Assembly: GCF_001280125.1 (NCBI RefSeq) | Contig: NZ_LGEG01000001.1 | Span: forward strand, 209,049-273,048 | DNA length: 64,000 bases | Source: Streptomyces sp. NRRL F-6492 | Lineage (GTDB): Bacteria; Actinomycetota; Actinomycetes; Streptomycetales; Streptomycetaceae | Reading direction: 5' to 3' | Shown here: positions 42,331 through 53,897 of the stretch, piece by piece | How positions within the stretch are numbered: the first letter of the stretch is position 1 | Layout of the letters: the number at the start of each line of letters is the position of its first letter | Position numbers and translations under genes: made by a program | Notes under the pieces: model-generated | Told to the model about the DNA's origin: nothing | Databases searched by the model: none | What the model saw: only the letters and a program-made list of their open reading frames with translations

Positions 42331-42410
42331 CGCGTACGAAGCCGCAAGACCGCGTACGAACGCCGTGGACCGCGTACGAAGCCGCAAGACCGCGTACGAC
42401 CCCGTCCCAC
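42331..42410. repeat. Four 20-bp tandem repeats between convergent genes
   Basis: Units at 42331, 42351, 42371 and 42391. Units 1 and 3 are identical (CGCGTACGAAGCCGCAAGAC); all four begin CGCGTACGA. The array lies between the terminator and the end of bpa. Confidence 0.9.
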
Positions 42411-42419
42411 CGGCGCGTC

Positions 42420-42965
42420 CTACAGGTACGGCCCCGAGCGGATCGCGTGGCCCGGGCCGTGGTCGTCGTCATCGTCGTGACCGGAGCCCGGCGGCAGCGC
42501 CCTGCGCATCTGCTCCAACTGGGCGCGGGCCGCCATCTGCTGGGCGAACAGCGCCGTCTGGATGCCGTGGAAGAGGCCCTCCAGCCAGCCCACCAACTGC
42601 GCCTGCGCGATGCGCAGTTCCGCCTCGGAGGGGATCGCCTCGTCCGTGAACGGCAGGGAGAGGCGCTCCAGTTCCTCGACCAGCTCGGGCGCGAGCCCGT
42701 CCTCCAGCTCCTTCACGGAGCTGGCGTGGATGTCCTTGAGCCTGACCCGGCTGGCCTCGTCGAGAGGTGCCGCGCGTACTTCTTCCAGGAGCTGCTTGAT
42801 CATGCTGCCGATCCGCATGACCTTCGCAGGCTGCTCGACCATTTCCGTCACCGGGACCTCGCGGGGTTCGTCGTCGCCCTGAGTGCCGCCGAGCGCCATC
42901 CCGTCCTGTCCCACGATGAGGACCTGGGGGCTCTCCTGCGACCTGTCATTCCTCGGCATCTCCAT
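42420..42965 (-). CDS. bpa: Bacterial proteasome activator Bpa (DUF2587)
   Basis: A 181-residue protein of the Bpa/PafE family, an ATP-independent ring that opens the 20S proteasome for unfolded clients. The helical core (about 55-160) has AKVMRIGSMIKQLLEEVR, and AQAQLVGWLEGLFHGIQTALFAQQMAAR. The C-terminus ends GPYL, matching the GxYL tail by which mycobacterial Bpa docks on the proteasome. An acidic DDDDDH run precedes it. ATG at 42965 with a GAGAGA site; the ORF from 43043 would start inside a large hairpin. Confidence 0.92.
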   Translation of the reverse strand: MEMPRNDRSQESPQVLIVGQDGMALGGTQGDDEPREVPVTEMVEQPAKVMRIGSMIKQLLEEVRAAPLDEASRVRLKDIHASSVKELEDGLAPELVEELERLSLPFTDEAIPSEAELRIAQAQLVGWLEGLFHGIQTALFAQQMAARAQLEQMRRALPPGSGHDDDDDHGPGHAIRSGPYL

Positions 42966-43001
42966 GCCGCCATTCTCTCGTACACGTGCTTCACCACGGG
43001 G

Positions 43002-43044
43002 TGTGCCCCTGTACGAGGGTGATCCACCCTCGTACAGGGGCACA
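43002..43044. terminator. 20-bp perfect hairpin between ABC permease and bpa
   Basis: Arms 43002-43021 and 43025-43044, 3-nt loop. It lies 19 bp after the permease stop and 37 bp before the bpa start on the reverse strand. A terminator is likeliest. Confidence 0.75.
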
Positions 43045-43062
43045 GACGGGCGACGAAGACCG

Positions 43063-45920
43063 TCAGGTCGCCGCGCGCCGGGCCAGCGCGCCGCGCGAGC
43101 GGGTCACGAGGGCGGCGAGCAGGGCCGCGCCCAGCGGGACGGCGACGAGCAGGAGGCCCAGCGTCTCCCAGGGGACGACGATCGGCAGGTCCGGCGGGGC
43201 CGTGTCGGCGCTCCAGCCCTCGGCGACGCTCATCTCGTGGTAGCGGAGCTGGTCGCGCTCCTCGGTGAGCCGGAGCCCCACGGCGGGCAGCAGCCCGGCC
43301 GCCGAGCCGAGGACCACGCCCATCGCGGCGACGACCCCGCACTGGAAACCGCTGAGCGTACGGCGGACCCGGGGCGGGGCGCCCACGGCGGCGAGCGTCT
43401 TCAGATCGGCCTCGGCGTCGGCCTGGGCGAGCCCGGTGGCGATGCCGGCGGCGCCGATGGTGACGAGGCCCGCGAAGATCGCCAGCGAGAGCAGGACGAT
43501 GCCGTACTCGTTGACGAAACCTTCCTCCACGTGCAGCTCGACGCTGCTGCCGAGCTTGGCGATCTCGCTGTCGAGCTTCTGCCGCTGCTCGCTGTCCGGG
43601 AGCCGGTCGGTGGCGGCGTACACGCCCAGCGGCACGGTGGAGAGACCGGCGGCCTTGGCCGTGGCCGGGGTGATCAGGGCCTGGATCCCGTAGGAGTTCT
43701 TGCCGCCGGGCACCAGGTAGGCGGTCACGGAGCTGACCTTGCCGGGCACGGGACGGCCTTCCTCCATGGCCTTGTCGGCGGCGGCGGTGTCGGTGATCTG
43801 CTTGAGCCCGATGGTGCCGTTCTTGTCGATCTGGGCCCGGTCGAAGGTGACGATCCTGCCGTCGGCGAGGGCCTTCACGGCCCCGGGGTCGTCCACGCCG
43901 AGGACCTGGAGGAGCTTGGCGTCACCGACGAGCAGGCCGCCGTCGACGTAGATCCCGCTGTGGAAGGACTCCTTGCAGCGCCAGTCGTCGGTGATCATCT
44001 TCCGCCGCTGGTCGGGCGTGAACCTCTCCGCGGGGTCGCCGCCGCCGGGGACCGACACGTACAGCGGGCACTCGTTCGCCGGGGGCACGACGACCTCGAA
44101 GCGGCCGCAGCCCGCGTCGTTGCTCCACGGGGGGCAGCCGGGCTTGCCGACCACGACGCGGTCGACGTCGGCGCGCAGCTCGACGGGCAGGTACCGCTGG
44201 ACGGCCTCGCGGACCGCCGGGACGTCCCGGCCGCCCTCTTCCCGGACGAAGGCGGCGGCGGCGCCGTACGGCAGCCTGGGCTCGTACGAGGCCCTGTTCT
44301 CGGCCTCCCGGCTCGCCATGTAGGTCGAGACGGCGACCGTTCCCGCGACGGCGGCGAGGACGGCGGCGACGGCCGGAGCCGTACGGCCCCGGTTGCGGAC
44401 GGCGTCCCGCAGCGCGAGGCGCGGCGAGAGCGGAAGCCAGCGTCCACTGCGTCCGAACAGGCCCACCAGGGCCGGGGTCATCGCGACGACACCCAGCTCG
44501 GCGAGGGCGGAGCCGGCCGCCACCAGGGCGACCTGCTCGGTCACGAGCGAGCCGAGGAGGGCGACGGACGCACCGATCACGACCGCCACGAGACCGATCA
44601 CCGGCAGCACGCGGCTGCTGCGGCGGACACCGCGCCGGCCGGTGAGCGAGGAGAGGACGCTCTGCCGGGAGGCGGTGACGGCCGGGACGATCGCGGCGAG
44701 CAGACCGGTCAGGACCGCGAGCAGCGCGATGGCGAGGATTTCGAGCGGCCGGACGTCGAAGGCGCCGAACCGCTGGCCCATCGCCTCTTCGAGGAGCGGC
44801 TGGAGCGCCAGGGTCAGGGCCACGGCGAGCACGGTGCCGACGACGGCGGCCGCGACGCCGATGACCAGACCGCCGCTCAGCACGATCGCCCGGATGTGGC
44901 TGCGGGCACCGCCGTTGGCACCGACCAGACCGAGCTGGCGGCGCGAGCGGCGGGCGCCGACCGCGAAGGCGGGACCGGCGAGGAGGCAGATCTCCAGCAT
45001 CGCCAGGCCCACGACGGTCGCGACCGCGGCGAGTTCGGCGGCGCGGTCCGCGGTCCCGGCCTCGTAGTTGCCCCAGCCCTCCTTCTGGTAGAGCGGGACG
45101 TCGGCGTCGGCGGGCGGGGCGAGCAGCACGGCGCGCGAGGCGACGAGAACGCCCTTGGTGTTGATCTCCTGGACCGTGTTCCACGTGAAACCACCGGGCT
45201 TCCGCACCAGGTACGACACGGAGGACCCGGGGGCCGACAGACCGGCCTTCTCGACGGCCTTCCCGTACGGGGCGAGGAAGGCGCCGGGGAGCGCGTTGAC
45301 CTGATCGGTGTTGAGCGAGTCGGGAAGTTCGTACGAGCCGACGATCCGATACGGACGCTCGAAGTTGCGAGCGGAAAGGGTCGAGCCGACCGACAGACCG
45401 CTGGTCTCCAGGAAGTGCGAGGTCGCCATGACCTCGTCGTTCTTCTCCGGGTAACGCCCCTCCAGGAGCGGCATGATGCCCCGGGCGATCGGGTCGGACG
45501 CCTTCAGCTCGCGCACCTCGGTCATGAGCAGACCGTGGGACGTGGTCAGCTTGGCCGATCCGGTGCGGTCCGTGAGGACGGTGGAGCCCGCGGGGAAGGT
45601 CCTGGTGACGTCGGTGGAGCCCGACGGCCACCGTTCGTCGTCCTCCTTCCTGGCCGGAGCGTTCATGTCACCGGCCGGATCCTGGAGGATCGGCACGCCG
45701 CCCATGTCGGCGTCCCGGAAGCGCGCGTCGGCCGCGCCGATCGTCCGGTCCACCTTCTCGGCGGGGGACAGCTCCGCGCTGCGGAAGGTCAGGTCGAAGG
45801 CGCTGACGCCCAGGATGGGCAGGGCGATCATCGCGAGGACGAGGGCGCTGCGGCCCTTGGCGCGCCAGGCGTCACGACGGGCTATGCGGATCGCGGCCCG
45901 CCAGGAGTGGAACCAGGTCT

Positions 45921-45924
<4 letters not shown>
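43063..45924 (-). CDS. MacB/FtsX-type ABC transporter permease, large
   Basis: A 953-residue permease. An N-terminal helix (about 25-45) precedes a large extracytoplasmic domain; three helices lie around 310-460 and, after two further helices near 490-550, a second large external domain and three C-terminal helices (about 800-950) with FtsX motifs such as GIATGLAQADAEADLKTLAAVGAPPRVRRTLSG. Such two-FtsX-domain permeases of actinobacteria export or sense lipids, peptides or antibiotics. GTG at 45924 overlaps the ATPase stop. The gene contains a parS-like one-mismatch site at 45178-45191. Confidence 0.9.
45178..45191. promoter_or_regulatory. Degenerate parS-like site
   Basis: GTTCCACGTGAAAC has one mismatch to the 14-bp parS core and lies inside the permease gene. 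It may be a weak ParB site or a coding coincidence. Confidence 0.3.
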
Positions 45925-46655
<731 letters not shown>

Positions 46656-46810
46656 GGAAGGGTTCCCCCCTTGGTCGTACCGGGCGGTCGGCCGGGTACG
46701 GAGCGTGCGGTGGAAGGTGGTGCGTCAGAGGTTCGGAGGTACGGAAAGGGGCGCGAGCGGTCGGCGGCCGCGCCCCGGTGCCGGGAGCGGACGGCCCGCG
46801 CGCGCCGGTG

Positions 46811-47470
46811 TCACGGACGGGCGGCGTCCGCGCCCGACTGCGCGGCGGGAGCCGGGGCGGGCGCCTCGGCGGCCGGTGCGGCCGGTGCGGCCGGTGCGTC
46901 CTGCGCGTCCGGTGCCGACCGCGCGGTCGCCGAGAGGCGGATCAGCCGGGACTCGCAGTGGTCCAGCCAGCGCGCCTCGGCCTCCGTCTGGAAGATCAGC
47001 TGCTCCAGGACGAGCAGCCAGGCCACGTCGTCCCGCTCCCGCGCCCCGCCGCTCTCGACGGCCAGGAGCGCCTGGGCCTTGAGCCGGGTGTAGTCCTGCA
47101 TCGCCTGCACGGTGTGCCGGCGCTGGGACTGGATGACGTCGCGGATGTCGACGCTCGGCGCGCCCACCGCCATGGCGAGCTTGATGGCCAGCTCGTCACG
47201 GGCGGGGCTGGTGCGGTCCACCGGCTTCCCGAACCAGGTCTTCAGCTCGGTGCGGCCGCTGTCGGTGATCGTGTAGAGCGTGTGCCCGGCCTCGTCCTCG
47301 CCGCCCTGCGCGACCATCCCGTCGCGCTCCAGACGGCTGAGGGTCGTGTAGACCTGGCCGACGTTGAGCGGCCAGGTGGAACCGGTGCGGGACTCGAACT
47401 CCGTACGGAGCTGAGAGCCGTAACGCGGGCCGCGTTCGAGGAGGGCGAGGAGCCCGTGGCGGATCGACAT
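46811..47470 (-). CDS. PadR-family transcriptional regulator
   Basis: A 219-residue regulator. The PadR winged helix spans 1-85: MSIRHGLLALLERGPRYGSQLRTEFESRTG and VYTTLSRLERDGMVAQ. A helical dimerisation domain (Vir_act_alpha_C-like, about 95-180) follows, then an Ala/Pro-rich tail of 40 residues from GCG/GCC runs. ATG at 47470 begins the homology and lies inside the palindrome ATACTCAGTAT, suggesting autorepression and a leaderless message. PadR genes next to ABC exporters usually respond to the exported drug. Confidence 0.9.
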   Translation of the reverse strand: MSIRHGLLALLERGPRYGSQLRTEFESRTGSTWPLNVGQVYTTLSRLERDGMVAQGGEDEAGHTLYTITDSGRTELKTWFGKPVDRTSPARDELAIKLAMAVGAPSVDIRDVIQSQRRHTVQAMQDYTRLKAQALLAVESGGARERDDVAWLLVLEQLIFQTEAEARWLDHCESRLIRLSATARSAPDAQDAPAAPAAPAAEAPAPAPAAQSGADAARP

Positions 47471-47479
47471 ACTCAGTAT
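47469..47479. promoter_or_regulatory. PadR-type operator overlapping its own start codon
   Basis: ATACT-C-AGTAT palindrome. On the reverse strand TATACAT (-10-like) ends 7 nt before the ATG, so the transcription start, start codon and operator coincide. Confidence 0.65.
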
Positions 47480-47566
47480 GTATACCGGGTATGCCGTGGC
47501 GGACAACCGACCTGGGGTGGAAGCGGGAGGTCCCACTCAAGGGGGACCCCGGCCCTCCGCACCGGC

Positions 47567-48355
47567 TCAGCGGCGGCGCATCCGAAGCCCCAGGAAGCCG
47601 ATGCCGAGCCCCATCAGAGCCAGCCCCACCCCCAGGGTCAGCACGGGAACCCGCTGGTGGACGAGGTTCGGAGCGGTCTCGGTGCCCGCCCGGGGCGCGA
47701 CGGCGGGCAGGCTGGCGGGCGCGGCCTCGGGCGGCGCGGCCTCCTCCTCGGGTACGGCTCCGCCCTCCTCCTCCTCGCCCTCCCACGGGTCGGATTCCGT
47801 AGCGGTTTCGGTACGAGGAGGGCTCTCCGGGGGCGTCGGACCGGTGGCGGTCTCGGTGCGGCCGGGGCGGATCCTGCCCTCCGCGGCGGGCCGCCCCGCC
47901 AGGGAGGGGGACGCCTCCGGCGCGGGGGCGTCCGAGGCCCCGGCGTACTGCGCGGCCGGGGAGACCGCTCCGGAACCGGCGGGAGCGGGCGCGGGGGAGA
48001 CGGCGCCACCGGTACGCCCCGGAGGGGCGGAGACGGGGGCGGGTCCGGAGGCGGAGGCGGTGACAGAGGGGGTTCCGGAGCGGGTTCCGGAGGCGGGGGC
48101 GGACGGCGAGACGGTCGCGGAGGGCGTTCCCGAAGGGGGCGCGGAGGACACGGAGGGAGCCGGGGGCGCCGCCGGGGTGGTACCGGGGGGCGTGGGCGTC
48201 GGGGCCGTGGTGCCCGCCGTCGCGCCCGCCGTGGCGCCGGGAGGCACCGCCGCGTGCGCGAGGGGCGCGGCGTACAGGGTGCAGGCGCAGAGGAACGCGC
48301 AGGTGAGCGCGGGGCGCGGGGCTCGCGCCCGTGCCCCGCGGAGTACTGGAGTCAC
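47567..48355 (-). CDS. Secreted Pro/Ala/Thr-rich protein with C-terminal membrane anchor
   Basis: A 262-residue low-complexity protein. It begins with a signal sequence (about 1-37; LTCAFLCACTLYAAPLAHAA), followed by 180 residues dominated by Pro, Ala, Ser, Thr and Gly, an acidic patch (EGEEEEGG), and a C-terminal hydrophobic helix (about 238-256) with RMRRR tail. There is no LPxTG-type motif, so it is a wall-spanning stalk anchored in the membrane rather than a sortase substrate. GTG at 48355 has GGAGGGGG upstream; an upstream ATG at 48427 would spoil the signal peptide. Not recognised in any characterised family. Confidence 0.65.
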   Translation of the reverse strand: MTPVLRGARARAPRPALTCAFLCACTLYAAPLAHAAVPPGATAGATAGTTAPTPTPPGTTPAAPPAPSVSSAPPSGTPSATVSPSAPASGTRSGTPSVTASASGPAPVSAPPGRTGGAVSPAPAPAGSGAVSPAAQYAGASDAPAPEASPSLAGRPAAEGRIRPGRTETATGPTPPESPPRTETATESDPWEGEEEEGGAVPEEEAAPPEAAPASLPAVAPRAGTETAPNLVHQRVPVLTLGVGLALMGLGIGFLGLRMRRR

Positions 48356-48615
48356 CGGGTGACCCCCTCCCGTACCGAGCCGCCGAGGTGTTCGACTCAG
48401 CGTCACATGACGGGACAATTCCGGCATCCGGGAGGCGCCCGACAGGCGCCCGGGAAGCGCCCCCGGAGCACCCGGGAGGCACTCCGGGAGCTACCAGGGA
48501 GGCACCCGACAGGCGCCCGGCAGATGCCCGGTGGGCACCCGACAGGCCCCTGGCAGACGTGCGGCAGGCGTCCGGCCGGCCTCCGGAGGGGGCGCTGAAC
48601 AGATAGCCCCGGGAC
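48356..48615. other. Intergenic region of degenerate CGCCCGG/CAGGC repeats
   Basis: The 260-bp gap between the stalk gene start and the kinase stop holds many imperfect copies of GG(G/C)AGGC(G/A)CCCGACAGGCGCCCGG-like units at about 48430-48600, including a direct near-repeat of GGAGGC(G/A)CCCGACAGGCGCCCGG at about 48433 and 48499. I see no gene. They could fold into hairpins that terminate the kinase gene's antisense neighbour. Confidence 0.55.
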
Positions 48616-50247
48616 CTACTGCGGCGGGTTGCCCGTCGAGACCTGGAGCGTGAACTCCGCGTCCTTGGCGGTGATGTCCGTACCGGCCGGCGGGTACTGC
48701 TCCAGGACCGTGTCCTCGCCGTACGTGGACTCGTCCACCGGGGTCTCGACCTTGATCTTCCATCCGGCGGCCTGGACGCAGTCCTTCACCGACTGGAGGT
48801 TCCGGTACTTGAAGTTGGGCACCTCGAACTTCTCGGGGTCCTCGCTCGACTCCCTCGGCTGGGTGCACTTCTTCACGTCGACGGTCTTGGTCAGGTCGGG
48901 GCCCTTGTGGCCCGGCGCCGCCGACTGGCTCTGCTGGGTGCCCGTGCCGCCGGTGCCGCCCGCCCCCGGGTCCTTCACGTCGTCCTTGTCGAGGCTGAGC
49001 GCCACGATCAGACCGCCGATCGCGAGCACGGCGACCGCGATCGCGCCCACGATCACTGGGGTGTTCCGCCGGGAGCCGCCGCCCGCCGGGGCGGACGTGT
49101 GCGTCTGGGCGTACGGCGCCGGCGTCGGGGCCTGGGCGTACGGCGCGGGCACCGGGGCCTGCTGCGGGTAGCCGTACGCCGGGGCGGGCGTGGGGGTCGC
49201 GTACGGCCCCGGCTGCGGCGTCGGCGCCGGGTACGGCGGCTGCACGCCGTGCGGTCCGGAGTGCGGACCGGGCGGCGGGGTCTGGCCGACCGGCGGGAAG
49301 ACCGCCGAGCCGACGCCCGCGCCACTGCTGACCGGCCCGCCCGCGACGATCACGGGGGCGCCGGTCCGCCCGGCCGACAGGACCCGCAGGCACTCGTCGC
49401 GCATGGCCGCCGCGCTCGGGAACCGCTCGTTCGGGTTCTTCCGCAGCGCGCGGGCGACGAGCGCGTCCATCGCGGGCGTCACCGAGCGGTTGACGGAGGA
49501 CGGGGCGACCGGCTCCTCCTGCACGTGCGCGTACGCGATGGCGAGCGGGGAGTCGGCGTCGAAGGGGAGACGGCCCGTGAGGAGCTGGAAGAGCATGATG
49601 CCGACCGAGTAGAGGTCGGAGCGGGCGTCCACCGCGCGGCCGAGGGCCTGCTCGGGGGAGAGGTACTGCGGGGTGCCGACGACCATGCCGGTCTGCGTCA
49701 TCGAGGTGACCCCCGACTGCATGGCCCGCGCGATGCCGAAGTCCATGACCTTGACCACGCCGCGCCTGGTGGTCATCACGTTGCCCGGCTTGATGTCCCG
49801 GTGGACCAGGCCCATCTCGTGGCTGACCTCCAGGGCGGCGAGCACGTCGGCCGTGACCCTCAGCGCCTTGTCGGCCGGCATCGCGCCGTACTGCCGCACG
49901 TCCGAGGCGAGGACCGAGCCGAGCGGCTGCCCCTCCACGTACTCCATGACGATGTACGGCATGACGGCGCCGTCGAGGGTGTCCTCGCCGGTGTCGAAGA
50001 CCGAGACGATGTTGGTGTGCGACAGCTTCGCGACGGCCTGCGCCTCGCGCCGGAACCGCTCGCGGAAGGACTGCTCCCGGCCCAGCTCCGTGTGCAGCGT
50101 CTTGATGGCGACCTGCCGGTCGAGGGCGGTGTCGTACGCCAGGTACACCGACGCCATGCCGCCCTCGCCGAGAAGATCGCGCAGCTGGTACCGGCCGCCC
50201 GCGACCGAACCGCCCGCGTAGCGGCCCTGTGCGCCGTCCTGGCTCAT
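48616..50247 (-). CDS. Serine/threonine protein kinase with two PASTA domains
   Basis: A 543-residue receptor kinase. The kinase domain (about 20-285) has Lys49, HRDIKPGNV (Asp151) and DFG with Thr-rich activation loop (SGVTSMTQTGMVVGTPQYLSPEQ). A Pro/Gln/Tyr-rich linker (about 310-395), a membrane helix (about 400-420) and two PASTA domains in the C-terminal third follow (VPNFKYRNLQSVKDCVQAAGWK; VLEQYPPAGTDI). ATG at 50247 with AGGGGGAAG upstream. It is divergent from another kinase gene, sharing a 264-bp spacer. Confidence 0.94.
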   Translation of the reverse strand: MSQDGAQGRYAGGSVAGGRYQLRDLLGEGGMASVYLAYDTALDRQVAIKTLHTELGREQSFRERFRREAQAVAKLSHTNIVSVFDTGEDTLDGAVMPYIVMEYVEGQPLGSVLASDVRQYGAMPADKALRVTADVLAALEVSHEMGLVHRDIKPGNVMTTRRGVVKVMDFGIARAMQSGVTSMTQTGMVVGTPQYLSPEQALGRAVDARSDLYSVGIMLFQLLTGRLPFDADSPLAIAYAHVQEEPVAPSSVNRSVTPAMDALVARALRKNPNERFPSAAAMRDECLRVLSAGRTGAPVIVAGGPVSSGAGVGSAVFPPVGQTPPPGPHSGPHGVQPPYPAPTPQPGPYATPTPAPAYGYPQQAPVPAPYAQAPTPAPYAQTHTSAPAGGGSRRNTPVIVGAIAVAVLAIGGLIVALSLDKDDVKDPGAGGTGGTGTQQSQSAAPGHKGPDLTKTVDVKKCTQPRESSEDPEKFEVPNFKYRNLQSVKDCVQAAGWKIKVETPVDESTYGEDTVLEQYPPAGTDITAKDAEFTLQVSTGNPPQ

Positions 50248-50511
50248 CTGTGCTTCCCCCTACGCGCGCGTGGCGGCGTCGTTCCCGGATTTTCCCGGCC
50301 AAGTCTGCCCCAGGGCGGTGACACGTCAAGCCGGGTGCCCGTTACGTGACCCTCCGCACAGGAAGCGTTTCCGAACCGGTGCGGGAATGCGTCGAATTTG
50401 CACAGGTGTACGTGAACGGGATTGGATGGCCGGTCCATCTCGGACCGTGATGTCGTACGGAGCCTGTAGCGTGACGACTGGACACGGCACGACAGACGAC
50501 GGCGAGGACTG

Positions 50512-52152
<1,641 letters not shown>

Positions 52153-52198
52153 CGGACCCGGCCGGGAACGGCCCCGCCGGGCCGGGCGCGCGCCGCGC

Positions 52199-53344
52199 TC
52201 ACCCCGCGAAGGCCTCCCGGACCGCCTCGTACTCGCGGGTCCACCAGACCGCCAGGGCCGACACCGCGGGGAACTGCGCGTCGGCCCTCCGGTCGTGCAG
52301 CTGGTAGCGCCAGCGCAGGGTCCAGAAGTCGTTGAGCCGCTCCCACCACACCCGGTGCGCCGCCGCCGCCAGCTCGGCGCCGTCGGCGCCCGTCGCCCGC
52401 CGGTACGCGCGCGCGTAGGCCCGCACCTTCCCCAGGGCCAGCTCGCCCTCCGGCCGTACGAAGAAGATGGCGGCGGCCCTGACCGCCTCCTCGGTCCTCG
52501 GGCGGAGCCCGAGGCGGTCCCAGTCGACGATCGCGGCGGGCTCCGCGCCCCGGTACAGCAGGTTCAGCGGGTGGAAGTCGCCGTGCACCCAGCCGGCGGC
52601 CGAGGCGGCCGGGGGCCGGTGGTGGGCGTGCCGGGCGAGCAGTCCGCGGCGCTCCCTGAGCCGGTGCTCGGCGAGCGCGTCGAAGCTGTCGCGGGGGCGG
52701 TGCGCGCGGACGAGGCGGATCAGCTCGTCGATGGCCCGGAAGGTGTCCTGGGGGTCCGCGCTCGCGCACGGGTCCGCGTCCGTCCCGCCGGCCTCCGGGG
52801 CGTCCATCACCCGGTCGAGCGCGGTGTGGACCTGCCCGAGGAGGGTGCCCAGGCGGCGGCAGCAGCCGGTGGAGAGCTGGCCGCCGTCCCGGTGGCGGCC
52901 CTCGACCCAGGGGTGCAGGGCGTAGCAGTGGCCGCCGACGACGACGACCGTACGGCCCCGGGCGTCGGCGAGCGGCGGGGCGACGGGCAGGCCCAGGGCG
53001 TGCAGGCGCTGGGTGGCGCGGTGCTGGCGGGCGACGGTGGCCCGGTCGGCGGTGGCGGCGTCCAGGTGCTGCTTGAGGAAGTAGGTGCCGCGGGTGGTGG
53101 TGAGGCGGAAGCCGCGGTTGAGCAGCCCCTCGGTGACCGGCACGCAGGCCAGCGGCTCACCGGCGTGACGGTGCCGCCGCAGCAGGGCGTCGACGGGCGG
53201 GGCGCCGGGGGGCCGGGCGGGCCGGGTCGGCGGAGCGCCGCCGGACCGTACGGGCGGGGCGCCGCCGGGCCGGGTCCCTGCGGTCCGGGGGTGCGGTGGC
53301 GGTGCGCCGGTCGGCGGGGGGAGCGTTTCAGATGAGCGCGGCAC
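52199..53344 (-). CDS. Aminoglycoside phosphotransferase-family kinase
   Basis: A 381-residue APH-fold kinase of small molecules. A 50-residue Pro/Gly/Ala-rich extension precedes the domain: TYFLKQHLDAATA, and catalytic HGDFHPLNLLY with metal-binding IVDWD. Its context gives no substrate; homologues (CotS, Srk-like and homoserine kinases) act on diverse alcohols, so drug resistance should not be assumed. GTG at 53344 follows TAACAT by 7 nt and is probably leaderless. Converges on the second kinase gene with 46 bp between. Confidence 0.85.
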   Translation of the reverse strand: MPRSSETLPPPTGAPPPHPRTAGTRPGGAPPVRSGGAPPTRPARPPGAPPVDALLRRHRHAGEPLACVPVTEGLLNRGFRLTTTRGTYFLKQHLDAATADRATVARQHRATQRLHALGLPVAPPLADARGRTVVVVGGHCYALHPWVEGRHRDGGQLSTGCCRRLGTLLGQVHTALDRVMDAPEAGGTDADPCASADPQDTFRAIDELIRLVRAHRPRDSFDALAEHRLRERRGLLARHAHHRPPAASAAGWVHGDFHPLNLLYRGAEPAAIVDWDRLGLRPRTEEAVRAAAIFFVRPEGELALGKVRAYARAYRRATGADGAELAAAAHRVWWERLNDFWTLRWRYQLHDRRADAQFPAVSALAVWWTREYEAVREAFAG

Positions 53345-53351
53345 CCGCCAG

Positions 53352-53357
53352 ATGTTA
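53352..53357 (-). promoter_or_regulatory. Likely -10 of the phosphotransferase gene
   Basis: TAACAT on the reverse strand, 7 nt before the GTG at 53344, the spacing of a leaderless start. It lies in the 15-bp gap after the PPOX gene. Confidence 0.5.
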
Positions 53358-53359
53358 GA

Positions 53360-53812
53360 TCACGCTACGTGGTGGAGGTGTCGCCGTACGGAACGGGCGG
53401 CGGGCCGGACGCCCGCGGTCTCGCTCGCGTAGTCGAGCGCGTGCACCGTCACGAACTGCGGTTCGATCCGCAGGTAGACCGGGACGAAGGGCTCGCCGTC
53501 CACCAGCTCCGGCTCCGGACCGAAGGCCGCGCGCTCCTCCCGGGTCGGCTCGACGACCCTCGCGGTGCCGCTGAACTGCACGGACCAGATGTGCTCGGCC
53601 CCCGAGTCGAAGTTGTCCGCCCCGTACGCGACGACGCCGCCGTTGCAGGCGCGGTGGTAGCCGAGGCCCTCGTGCATCCGCAGCAGCACCCGGCCGTCGA
53701 CCACGATGTGGCGGGCCGGGGCGACGAAGGGCATCGCCCGCATGCTCGTCGCCACCCGGCCGTACGACACGCGGTTCAGCAGCTCGATGGCGCGGATCTC
53801 GTCGGTGGACAT
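53360..53812 (-). CDS. Pyridoxamine 5'-phosphate oxidase-fold flavin/heme-binding protein
   Basis: A 150-residue split-barrel protein. MSTDEIRAIELLNRVSYGRVATSM, PFVAPARHIVVDGRVLLRMH, and NFDSGAEHIWSVQFSGTARVVEP are typical of the FMN- or F420-binding PPOX group. It may act as a small oxidoreductase. ATG at 53812 with GGAAG 2-6 nt upstream and GGAG further; GTG at 53821 is an alternative. PPOX proteins are frequent members of DevR/DosR-type regulons, and the next gene is a DevR-like regulator. Confidence 0.82.
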   Translation of the reverse strand: MSTDEIRAIELLNRVSYGRVATSMRAMPFVAPARHIVVDGRVLLRMHEGLGYHRACNGGVVAYGADNFDSGAEHIWSVQFSGTARVVEPTREERAAFGPEPELVDGEPFVPVYLRIEPQFVTVHALDYASETAGVRPAARSVRRHLHHVA

Positions 53813-53897
53813 GTCTTCCACTCTCCGTCACCGCCGTACGCCCGAGAAGGGGCCCCCGCCCCCCTCGCGGAGGGACGTAGGTCCCGAAGCGGACCGG

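Noticed and set aside
42331..42410. CRISPR array
   Set aside because: Units are contiguous with no unique spacers, and no cas genes are in the window.
47567..48355. Sortase substrate
   Set aside because: The protein has a C-terminal helix and basic tail but no LAxTG or LPxTG motif before it.
52199..53344. Aminoglycoside resistance gene
   Set aside because: The APH fold is shared by many small-molecule kinases; there is no resistance-family signature or mobile context.
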